The position numbers and the translations under genes are program-made. 16,926 nt of DNA, taken from positions 158,694 to 175,619 of the forward strand of contig MU657214.1 of assembly GCA_026770575.1 (NCBI GenBank). Direction: 5' to 3'. Below the pieces are notes generated by a model. That model saw nothing but the letters and a program-made list of their open reading frames with translations, made no database searches and was not told the DNA's origin. This document shows positions 1 to 8,429 of this stretch, piece after piece (position 1 is the first letter of the stretch; every line of letters starts with the position of its first letter). The DNA comes from Pelagophyceae sp. CCMP2097 (lineage: Eukaryota; Sar; Pelagophyceae).

Positions 1-945
1 CGGCATTATTGCGGCAAGGCGTGCCAGCTCGTAGACTGGCGCGAGCGCGGGCACAAGGCGCAGTGCAAGCGGCTGGCAGCCGAGTACCAGGACCGCCTCC
101 TAGACTCGCTCATGCCGGAGAAGCTGGCGATCAAGGAGGATGTCGCGCCGGCTGCTGGTTCCAAGGCAGAGCCGCGCTTGTCGGCTGTTCAGAAGGGCAA
201 CAACGCGGACGCCAAGGCCGGCGCTGTGAACGGCGGCGCGCCGAGCTGGCGCGGCAAATGCGCCATCTGCCTGGACCTGCTGCCAGTAGAATCAAGAAGA
301 CATATCTACGCGTGCTGCTGCGAGACGGTTTGTGCGGATTGCCACAAAAAGTGCAGGGAGTACGACGAGCGCTGCCCGATCTGCCGATCTGCACCCTCCA
401 CGTCTGAGGCTGAGCGGCTGCGCTGGCTGCAGAAGAACGTGGACAAGGGCAACGCCGAGGCGCAGCACAGTCTCGGAGGCCTCTACCAAGATGGTGTCTG
501 GTTCAAGCAGAGTTTAAAGCAAGCGTTAAAGTTTTACAATCTCGCTGCGGCGCAAGGCCATCCTGGGGCTCAGTATAGGTTGGGGTGTTATCACTATAGT
601 GGTGAGCACGACGCCGAGGTGGACTGCGAGACCGCCGCGCTCTGGTTTCGACGCGCAGCCGAGCAAGGGCATCCGCAAAGTCAACTCAGCCTCGGCGCCA
701 TGTTCTGCGAGGGCGAGGGCGTGGCGCAGTCGCACGAGGAAGCAGCCAAGTGGATAGGCCTCGCCGCGGCGCAGGGCAGCGCAGATGCGCTCTACAACCT
801 CGGCACGTTTCACGCAAACGGCTGCGGCGTGCCGCAGGACCTCCGCGAGGCGCTGCGCTGCTTCAAGCGCGCCAAAGCCCAGGGGCACACGGACACTGCG
901 GCGGCGATCGACCAGATTGCGGCGCTCCTGGCAGCGCCCGCGTGA
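1..945 (+). CDS. MYND / RING / Sel1-repeat protein, 5' part missing
   Basis: The frame is open from base 1 to TGA at 943-945, so the gene runs in from the left. The first 25 residues are the second half of a MYND zinc finger (YCGKACQ, then DW and HKAQC). After a linker comes a RING-like cysteine cluster, starting CAIC at about residue 87 and ending CPIC near residue 125, with CCC and CADC between. Four Sel1-like (TPR-type) repeats follow, recognised by the A-AQ-LG-Y/F and AA-W--AA-QG patterns, to near the C-terminus. MYND, RING and Sel1 are all protein-binding modules; RING domains often act as ubiquitin ligases, and Sel1 repeats as scaffolds. A scaffold or E3-type role is inferred only. The ATG at 112 is internal to the MYND-bearing frame and is probably not the start. 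No intron is needed within the window. The substrate is unknown. Confidence 0.85.
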   Translation, partial: RHYCGKACQLVDWRERGHKAQCKRLAAEYQDRLLDSLMPEKLAIKEDVAPAAGSKAEPRLSAVQKGNNADAKAGAVNGGAPSWRGKCAICLDLLPVESRRHIYACCCETVCADCHKKCREYDERCPICRSAPSTSEAERLRWLQKNVDKGNAEAQHSLGGLYQDGVWFKQSLKQALKFYNLAAAQGHPGAQYRLGCYHYSGEHDAEVDCETAALWFRRAAEQGHPQSQLSLGAMFCEGEGVAQSHEEAAKWIGLAAAQGSADALYNLGTFHANGCGVPQDLREALRCFKRAKAQGHTDTAAAIDQIAALLAAPA

Positions 946-1037
946 CGAGCGGCTCACCGCGCTGCGGCACTCGTCGCGCGGGCGTGCCACGCCCTCCACC
1001 CGCAGGCCGCCGCGCCACCGCACCGCAGTCAAGTCTT

Positions 1038-1076
1038 CGAGCGGGCCCTTTGTAAATCTCCGAGCAGGCCCTTTGT
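1038..1076. repeat. Two copies of a 16-base direct repeat
   Basis: CGAGCGGGCCCTTTGT (1038-1053) recurs with one change at 1061-1076, a 23-base period. It lies about 95 bases downstream of the Sel1 gene stop. The function is unknown. Confidence 0.6.
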
Positions 1077-1947
1077 CCCCAGTCCGCGGGGTAAGGGACC
1101 CTCGGGTCGTTTAAACGCATAAGCCTAAGCACACGGGCCCGCCAGTCGTGCCGTCGCTTGAACCGACGGAAGCACACGGTCACCGCGCTCGCTGTTTCCA
1201 GTAAACTCAACGTTGTGTTTCATCGTGCGGCGTCGCTAAATACGCCGCGCGCCAGCAGGCCTACGTCTTCCGACAGGGACCTTACGTCCAGCGGCCTAAC
1301 GGCAGGCACTGCTAGATGACTGACACCGCCCGCCGCTTCTCTTCGCGCTCTCCCGTTTCTCCCTGCGCTTCGCCTCCGCCGACTGTTTGTCGATAAAGTA
1401 AACGTCGCTAAAAACAGTCCTTTTCGTAAACACGCGGTTGGGTTAACGGGAGTTTGGGGTTGCGGCTCGGCCGGCGCCTGCGGACTCGCACAACAAGAAA
1501 ACGAAGATGGCGGCGGCTTCCGAGTCACGAGTCACCTTGAGGCTGGCCCCAGGCGTCGAATGGCGCCATTGAACTTGACCGAGGACGCGTCGAGTGGACA
1601 CGGGCTTGAGACGCTCAAAGGCACCGCGCCGTCGCGCCGTCGAGGGCTTGGCGCAGCGCCAGGGCGGCGCGCCCTAGCTCGCCCGCGCATGCGGCCCGCT
1701 TCGCGCGCCGCTCGCGCGCCGCGCCGCGAGCCTCGCTGGAGCCGGCGCGCTGGTTGGGAATCGGGAATTTATACTATTTCGCTCAAGGTTGGCCTGCGAG
1801 AGACCAACTGTCCACGGTGTTGGGGGGCGGCGCTGCACAAGCCCGCTTCACAGGTGCTTCGGTGCTCGATCGGGCCGCCGTGGGCGGTCCTCGTCGTCTG
1901 CGGGGGTCTCGGGGCGCGGGGCCGCCGCGCGTTTGCGTCTCAGTCTT

Positions 1948-1987
1948 GGAACTCGCAGCGGCTCTGGTCGCGGAACTCGCAGCGGCT
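1948..1987. repeat. Two copies of a 16-base direct repeat
   Basis: GGAACTCGCAGCGGCT occurs at 1948-1963 and again at 1972-1987, a 24-base period. Because 24 is a multiple of three, it reads as a repeated SRCEF motif on the minus strand. Whether this is coding is unclear. Confidence 0.55.
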
Positions 1988-2138
1988 GCTGTTGAAGATC
2001 TGTGCCACCTGCAGCTCAAAGCGGCCGCGCGGCGGCCGCCGGTTCCGGACGACCCTGCGGGAGCAGCGTCGCAGGCGACCGCGCAAAGGCGCCTCTTCCG
2101 AACGCGCAAAGGACCCGCGGAAACACTCGACCCAAAAC

Positions 2139-3168
2139 TCACGGGATGATCTTGCGTTTGCGCACGTTGGAGAACCAGTCCTTGATCTGTCGCTCTGTCA
2201 TCTGGCAAATGTCCTCGAGCCGTTTCTGCGCGGGGAGCGCCGTTTCCGCGCGTTCCGCGGAAACGCGCGTGCGTCTTCGGCGCACCTTTTCCGCCTGCGA
2301 CGGGTACGGCGACTCGATGTGGTCGAGGCACCACTGCTCGAGGACGGAGAACTTGTTGAAGGCGGCCGGTGGCGGCGACGGCCGCAGCCGCTTGAGGCCG
2401 TCGTACGTCTCGTCGTCGTCGTCGTCGTCGTCGCGCTGCCCCACCCGCGCCACCGGCGAGAGGTGGCGCTTCGACGCGACTCGGGCGCCTGCGCGCGCAG
2501 GTGAGCCGGGCATCGCAGTTTCGACAGGCGTTTTCTGGGTCCGACGAGGCGAGGCGCACCTGCGAAGAGCCCCGGCGCCTGCGCCAAGACGTCGGCGTCG
2601 GACCGTCGCGTCGACGAGCCGTGCGCGTGCACGCTGGTGCGCAGGACGAACTCGCGCGAGTGCCACGACGACGAGCCGTCGAGCGTCCAGGCGATGCACC
2701 TACCGCTCGTCTCAGGCGCGCGGCGCTTCGACGACGCGGCCTCGCACTGAGGCGACTCACATCTTGCCCTCGGGGTTGGGGCCACCAGTGACCTGCAGGC
2801 GCACGCGTCGTCGTCAAATCGCGCGTCGCCGACTCGAAACGACAAGATCGGGCAAAATGAAAAAAGACACTGCGGCACTGACTCGGCCTACGATGAACAG
2901 AGACGCTCCGGTGGGGGTCGGGCCTTCGAGGCACGCTCGGTGAGGGGGGGGTGCACGCACCGCGCTGGATGTCGCCCTCCTTGACGACGATCGAGACGGT
3001 TCGACCATGGAGGTCGTCGGGCTTCTCCGGTTCTGTGGTCACTCCCCGCTTGAGGCTGCTGTTCAAAGCGACGAGGATGTGGGCGACCTCTCGCCCGCAG
3101 GACGAGATGCGCGCGGCGGGCTGGTCCAACCGGCACGACCGACGCGGGACCTCCTCGACGCGTGACAT
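2139..3168 (-). CDS. TALE/KN-type homeodomain protein, about four exons
   Basis: The C-terminal third is a KN-class homeodomain: a W-CL-HIESPYPS helix segment, then LEDICQMTERQIKDWFSNVR with the WF-N recognition helix, and a stop four residues after RKR. This class binds DNA in the nucleus. The last intron (2226-2285, 60 nt, GTGCGC...CAG) keeps frame, so read-through gives a 20-residue insertion between the homeodomain helices; removing it restores the normal spacing. A 71-nt intron (2489-2559) joins in phase to an exon ending APGLFAG. A run of seven Asp codons (GTC/TCG repeat near 2410-2435) precedes the homeodomain. The first exon, about 3168 to 2957, is less sure. One model uses donor 2956 to acceptor 2793 and gives 244 residues. 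A rival uses an extra 61-nt intron at 2700-2760 with a GTGAGT donor. A start at 3201 is also possible. The target genes are unknown. Confidence 0.75.
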
Positions 3169-3708
3169 TTGACCTGTCTGAGAAAATATCACCCGAAACA
3201 TATCAAAAAATATTCCCGACTCTTGTTGATCTTGCTGTAATTGTGGTCTTCGGGCGGGGTCATGTCGTGAGAGTCGCCTCCGCGCGCGCTACGCGAGCCG
3301 GGCATGCGCCTGACGCTCGCCATTAGGAAATTTGCCGTATCCCTCCGTCTAGCTCCTTTGGAGCCCTCGTTCTGACCTTCCAAAAGATTTCGAGTCTCCA
3401 ACTTGAAGAGCCCGCCGCCCTCGAGAGCGGACCGTCGCGGGGCAATGCGCACTACGCTCACTGCGCTCAGTGGTGGGTGGGCGTTGTGATGACCAGGAGA
3501 AGGTCCTCCGGGACTGGACATCCTGTGATTCCTATTACATTACACATTACATGATAATGCGCGTTGAGTTCAGAATTAGGGATGGGTTTCGGAGACGGTG
3601 ACCCCACTGGCAGTCACTTTCCCAGCCCGTGCGACGGGGGGGCTCCGCTTTTCGCACCGGGGCTCGCTGCCGTCGGCGGCTATCCTCTGCCTTGCCTCCG
3701 TCGGCGCG
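3169..3708. promoter_or_regulatory. Divergent promoter spacer between homeodomain gene and SNF8
   Basis: The two genes are transcribed away from each other from this 540-base spacer, so both promoters should lie here. It contains AT-rich patches unlike the GC-rich surroundings: 3187-3240 and an ATTACATTACACATTACAT string at about 3534-3552. No clear TATA box or known motif could be assigned. A minus-strand ORF inside it is listed separately. Confidence 0.5.
3189..3521 (-). other. Unassigned 110-codon ORF upstream of the homeodomain gene
   Basis: On the same strand as the homeodomain gene and just upstream of it, an ORF reads through protein-like segments (LLEGQNEGSKGARRRDTANF, then DHNYSKINKSREYF) with a mixed composition, unlike the Arg/Ala-rich shadow frames nearby. 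Its stop overlaps the alternative ATG at 3201. It could be an upstream ORF, a relic of a dispersed repeat, or chance. I do not recognise a family. Confidence 0.25.
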
Positions 3709-4616
3709 ATGCACCGCCGGCGCGGCGTCGGCGTCTCTGCGGTGCGCAAGAAGAAGGACGACGAATCTCGCTTCGAGGCGCTGGGCAAGAAGCTCGAGGC
3801 CGAGAACGCGGCGCACGTCTCCGACTTTGTGTCTTCGTTCAAGCTCTCGCTCGAGAACTTTGCTTCGAAGCACAAGAGGAAGATTCGGAGTGACCCCGTC
3901 TTCCGCGCGCAGTTCACCGCAATGTGCCTCGAGATCGGCGTCGACCCGCTGCGAAGCGCGAAAGGACTCTGGGGCGAGGTCCGTTGCGGCGTCGCGGGCC
4001 GCGGGCATGTCTGGGGTAGGTCATGGGCGTGGGCGAGTTCTTTTACGAACTCGGCGTGAAAATCATCGGCGTCTGCGTCGCCACGCGCGAGGCAAACGGC
4101 GGCCTCATCGGTGCGTCTGGGACGTCCAAAAAGACCACCATCAAGTCCTCGGGCTAGGCTTGGACGAGCTCTTACTCGAGCTCAACGCCAGCGGCGACAG
4201 CGTCACGGGCGACGACGTGAAACGGGCAGTCGCCAAGCTCAAGGTGCTTTGTTTGCACGACGGCGCCTTTGCGACCTTTCGCCAGGTCCTCGGCTCGGGC
4301 TTTGCCATGGTCGGCGACGCCGTGCTTTCTGTCCCCATGGAACTCAACGGCGACCAAACGCTCGCCCTCGACGCCGCAAAAGGCACGGGCGTCCTCGGTG
4401 CGTTTCCCTGCGATCGACGTGCGCCCACGGAAGGCACTGTCAGGCGCGGCGGCTCTCGCGCAAAAGTCGTCGGGCGACCGTGCTAACGCCGTCGTCGACG
4501 ACCTCCTGAAACGGTCCTTCGTCTGGGTCGATTCACAGGCCGACCCAGAGCCGCTCTTCTTCTTCCCCTCGCTCTGGCTCGACGCGCAGCTGCGAAGAGA
4601 GGCGCCGGAGAGCTAA
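3709..4616 (+). CDS. SNF8: ESCRT-II complex subunit SNF8 / VPS22 (EAP30), four exons
   Basis: ESCRT-II acts at endosomes, sorting ubiquitinated membrane proteins into multivesicular bodies; SNF8 pairs with VPS36 in the Y-shaped complex. The start [16 protein letters not shown] matches the conserved family N-terminus, so I prefer ATG 3709 over the in-frame upstream 3598. Next come a coiled region, [28 protein letters not shown] and KGLWGE. Exon 2 gives [19 protein letters not shown] and NGGLI; exon 3 [10 protein letters not shown] and the first winged helix; exon 4 [20 protein letters not shown] and FFFPSLW, the usual C-terminus. Exons: 3709-3978, 4020-4110, 4158-4397, 4444-4616. Introns are only 41, 47 and 46 nt (donors GTCCGT, GTGCGT, GTGCGT; acceptors TAG, TAG, CAG), and all join in phase. 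The product is 257 residues, the normal family length. It appears complete and functional. Confidence 0.95.
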
Positions 4617-4647
4617 CGATGTGGTCGTACCGAAGTTCCGAAAGGCC

Positions 4648-4707
4648 CCTTGGGAAAGGGGGAGCTCAAAAGTGTTCTTCAGTCAAGGGTCCTTCCTTGG
4701 GAAAGGG
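4648..4707. repeat. Direct repeat in the SNF8-FAAL spacer
   Basis: CCTTGGGAAAGGG occurs at 4648-4660 and 4695-4707, 47 bases apart, in the 246-base gap between the SNF8 stop and the next gene's ATG. It might be a regulatory element or a small duplication; no match to a known motif is claimed. Confidence 0.5.
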
Positions 4708-4862
4708 ACTTTGGCCGAGCTCTCCAGAGGCGTGGTGCGCGTCGCGCCGCACGCCGGGGGAGCCTCGAGAGGACGCGTTCCTTCACTGGAGTTTTTCAGA
4801 AAGAACTGTTTCAGCGACGATTCTGCGGGAAAAGTTCTCCGGGCGCGTGGCGACGGCGCCGG

Positions 4863-7800
4863 ATGATCGACTCGCTCGCGCTGCGGCTGCGTTTGTGGGC
4901 GGATGCCAAGGGCAGCGCGGTGGTGCACACGTTTGTGGATGGAGATGGGGCGCCGGTGGACGAGCTCACGTACGCGGACCTCCTCGAGCGATCAACCGGT
5001 GCGTACCCCTGCAGGGGTTGCCTTTTGGCCTCGAGCCAGCGACCTCGTCGCATCCAGAGCACCTGCAAGGATGCTTTAGAGCCTCGAGCCAGCGACCAGG
5101 GCACCTCCAGGGATTGCCTCGGCGATGGAGAGGCTTCTGGACGTAGGCCTGGCCGCGCGGCTGACGTGCCCAGCGGTGGGTGTGGCCCCAGGCGACCGCG
5201 CTGTGCTGTGCTTTCCCCCGGGCCTCGACTTCATCGTCGCGTTTTACGCTTGCGGCGAGGCCAGCGTTGCCGCCGTGCCCGTCTTTCCGCCGGACCCGAC
5301 GAGGTCTTATAGAAGGGACGTCTCAGCGTTCGCGTCGATCGTCGAGTCCTGCGGTTCTCAAATCTGCCTCACGAACAGGAGCTACTCGTTTTCGAAAAAG
5401 GCCGGAGATTTGCTCCACCGCGCCCCGTGGCCCGCGCAGCTGCGGTGGATTGTGACGGACGACGTCATCTCAAGGAAGAGGCCCCCATTTCTCGTAGAGC
5501 GGCAGGGCCTCGCCTTTTTGCAGTACACTTCGGGGAGCACTTCCGAGCCCAAGGGCGTCATGATCTCGCACGGCAACTTATCACACAATTTGTTCGAAAT
5601 CACTTCCGCTTTAAAGGCCGGGGAGGACACGGTTTGCGTAAGCTGGTTACCTCAATACCACGACATGGGCCTCATCGGGTCCTATCTGGGCACGGCCTAC
5701 TGCGGCGGGCGTGGGTTCCACTCGTCGCCTTTAGCATTCATCAGGGACCCTGTTAGATGGGTTCGGGACGTGTCTAATTTCAAAGCGACGCACGTCCAAG
5801 CCCCGTCCTTCGCCTACGGCCTCGTCGCACGCAAGTTCCTCGTGAGTGCCTCGGCATGGAGCGGAAGGCTTGAAGAGGACCCGCACTTGCTTCAAGATGA
5901 CCCGACAGCGTCGATAGGTCTCGCCGCCGGAAAAGCGCCCGTCTCTCGACCTCTCCCACCTCCGCCACGCCATCAACGCCGCCGAGCCCGTGCGCTGCGC
6001 GGACGTGGACGCGTTTTTGGCGACGTTTGGCGCGTTTGGGTTGAAGGCGGGCGTTTTGCGACCTACTTATGGGCTCGCTGAACATACCGTCTTCGTCTGC
6101 ACAAACGGCTCCCTCCGCCGCGACTTTGACCGAGACGCCCTGCATAGCGGCGGGTTTGCGAAAAAGGCCGTGCCGGGGAAAGCGACGACGGAGCTCTTTG
6201 GCTGCGGTGCGCCTCCGGAATCCGTCGAGCTCGCCATCGTCTCCGTTGCAGAAGGCGCCGCAAAACGCCTTTCAACGCCGGGAGCCGTCGGCGAGATCTG
6301 GCTCCGGTCAAAGTCGCGCGCCCTCGGTGCGCTTGGAAACCCCGGGAATGTTTGAAACGCGAAAATGTTTGAAAGGCGAGGGCAAGATGTCATGAACGAA
6401 GCACAGAAGCGTGACCCTAGGGTACTGGAACGACCCGGAAAAATCAAAGGCCGACTTTGGCGCCGCCCTCGACGACGACGCGAACGCGTGCGGGGACGCT
6501 GCGGTGTCGTCGCGCGGGTGGTTAAGAACGGGAGACGTCGGTTTCTTCGACACTGAACTTTATATTTGCGGGCGCGTCAAGGACCTGCTCATCGTCCGCG
6601 GCCGCAATCACTACCCGCAGGATCTGGAGGCGACGGCGGAAGCCGCTTCCAATGGGTCTTTGAGGCCCGGCTGCTCCGCTGCCGTCGCACTCATGAACCT
6701 CAAAGACGCGGAGCGCATTCAACTCGTCTGCGAGTGGGCCGGCGGGACCGCGGTTTTGAAGTCGATCGTGGACAAGGTGCGGCGCGCGGTGGCTTCCGTG
6801 CATGGCGTGGAGCTGGCCGCCGTGACGGTGCTGCAACCTCGCAGCGTCCCAAAAACTACGTCCGGCAAGATCTCGCGGTCGAGGTGCGCCCAGGGCCTCT
6901 TGGATGGGTCCTTGAAGGGCAAGGTGGTGTACGCGTTTATGGACGAGGGAGTCACTTTGAGCGAGACGACCGAGGCGACGGGTGCGATGGCGTGCATCAA
7001 GGAAATGACTTTTGAGGAACGCGAAGTCAAGGCCGCTTTCTTAAAGGCCTTATCAGACGAAGATGTGGTGGAGGCGCTGAAAGTGACAGTGTCAAAAATG
7101 TTGAAAATGGACCCCGCGTCCATCTCCTCAGACGTGCCCATCTCGTCGCTCGGACTCGGTTCCATGGAGGGCATGCAGCTCCTGGCCATGGTGGAAGACG
7201 ACTTTGGCTGCGCGCCCGACGCGGAGTTGATGTACGAGGCCGGGTTCTCGTTGAGCACGCTTTGTAAATTGCTGCGGACGGGCGGCAAGGTCGGCGACCG
7301 CGCATCTTTATTCGACGGCGCAAAGCTCGCGCGCCTCCGCGCGGGCGCCTCCGTCGTCGCCACCACGCCGGCGAGGCTGGCCCAGGTCCGGCTGGGGAAA
7401 GCAGACTTGATATCCGGGTTTTTGAAAGACGTTTCCGCATCGGCACCGCCGCCGAGAAGCTTGGGCGAGGCGCCGGGGCCGTATTTAGTGGCGATGGCGG
7501 CGGTCCTCTTCGCCGTTTCGGCGGCGAGCTTTGTCATGGCGTTTCTGGTTTTATTGGTTTTCGCCTTCGCCATCCCGAAAAGGCTCGCAAAGCGCTACAC
7601 TGCAGTCGTCGCCGAGGTCGCGCGGCGCAGCGGCCTCCGTTTAGTCGTCGTCGAGTCCGACGCGGGCGGCGATGCGGCGCCGCTCCTCGTGGTGTTGGAG
7701 AGGTCTGAGTGCCTCGCAGACTTTGCGGCTGTGGATATGCTAGACGACCTCGTGCCGCGGTGGGCCTGCCCCTTTGGCCCGACGTTGCTCGGCGGCGACG

Positions 7801-8155
7801 TCCGGTTCGTCGACGAGGCGATGGCATCCATTTCGCCAGGTGGGGCCGGGTCGTACACGGCTGAAGAGGTCGCGCGGCTTCTCTTTTCCGATAAAAGCGT
7901 CGTCGTCGCCCTCTCGCAAAAGCAACTCGACGCACAGCTCCCAAAGCTCTGCGCCATCGTGAGTCCTGAGACGGTCGGGGGCTCTTTTATTCGATTTCCT
8001 AGGCTGCGAGCGCCGGGGCCCGCGTGGCGCCCGCAATCGGCGGCCAAACGCTCCACGCCCTCGGCGCGCCGCTCCCGCCGTCGCGAAACGCCGCGCAACT
8101 CGAAAAAGCCCTCACCCTAGCGCGGGCGGCACTCAGAAACCTCGTGCCCACGTGA
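4863..8155 (+). CDS. Fatty acyl-AMP ligase fused to acyl carrier domain and membrane segment
   Basis: FAALs adenylate a fatty acid and pass the acyl group to a carrier phosphopantetheine instead of CoA. Adenylation motifs: YTSGSTSEPKG (172-182), LPQYHDMGLIG (213-223), AAEP (298-301), YGLAE (328-332), GWLRTGDVGF (446-455), RVKDLLIVRGRNHYPQDLEA (465-484, highly FAAL-typical) and PKTTSGK with catalytic Lys563. A carrier domain follows, with Ser661 in SLGLGSMEGMQLL as the likely phosphopantetheine site. A hydrophobic stretch at about 770-797 should span a membrane. The last 180 residues weakly resemble a PlsC-type acyltransferase without its HX4D motif. Exons: 4863-4998, 5147-5841, 5918-6326, 6421-7958, 8003-8155; introns of 148, 76, 94 and 44 nt, all ending TAG and in phase; 976 residues. 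No other ATG is visible upstream in frame. I infer a role in making an unusual lipid or polyketide starter at a membrane; no partner synthase is in the window. Confidence 0.9.
5028..5097. repeat. 53-base degenerate tandem duplication inside FAAL intron 1
   Basis: GCCTCGAGCCAGCGACC occurs at 5028-5044 and 5081-5097, and the flanking GCACCTGCAAGG / GCACCTCCAGGG blocks also correspond. It makes this intron (148 nt) the longest in the gene. Confidence 0.65.
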
Positions 8156-8171
8156 CGGCGGCGGGACCCTT

Positions 8172-8207
8172 TACGATTCCAGACGAGCTTGTACGATTCC
8201 AGACGAG
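8172..8207. repeat. 20-base-period direct repeat after the FAAL stop
   Basis: TACGATTCCAGACGAG occurs at 8172-8187 and 8192-8207, starting 17 bases after the FAAL stop codon, in the 274-base convergent gap before the Kelch gene's 3' end. It may sit in the 3' UTR. Its role is unknown. Confidence 0.65.
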
Positions 8208-8429
8208 TACAACCTCACGGGGCTCCTGCGAGACCAAGGTCGGGTCGCCGAGCCCTCCTCGAGCGCGAGGGTCCCAAACGATGCCCTTGCCGCTGTTGAC
8301 GGAAGGGGGCTTGTTTGTTACAAGATTTCGCAACGGGAAGCGGAGACGACCGACGTGAGAGAGATGTTTCAGGGTGCGCGGCGATTTTCAAGGGCCGGTT
8401 GCGCGATGCTTTGTCAAATGTATTAGCCC

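Larger units (their letters stand above)
946..2138. other. Tail-to-tail intergenic spacer, no convincing gene
   Basis: This 1.2 kb lies between the 3' ends of the Sel1 gene and the homeodomain gene. Several GC-rich open frames cross it on both strands, but none shows a recognisable domain or a balanced composition. The minus strand at about 1940-2030 holds a short readable segment containing two near-identical SRCEF motifs ending in a stop; I could not tie it to a gene. An AT-richer patch with a TATA-like string lies near 1765-1780. Two short direct repeats are listed separately. Confidence 0.5.

Noticed and set aside
1560..2504. Long plus-strand ORF (314 codons) opposite the homeodomain gene
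   Set aside because: Its composition is Arg/Ala-rich with no domain, and its second half is antisense to the well-supported homeodomain exons.
1783..3201. 472-codon minus-strand ORF
   Set aside because: Only its first part (about 3201-2957) reads like protein. The rest runs through introns and the wrong frame of the homeodomain exons.
3598..3711. Upstream ATG for SNF8, adding 37 residues
   Set aside because: The family N-terminus MHRRxGVG begins at 3709. The extra residues are not conserved-looking and probably lie in the 5' UTR.
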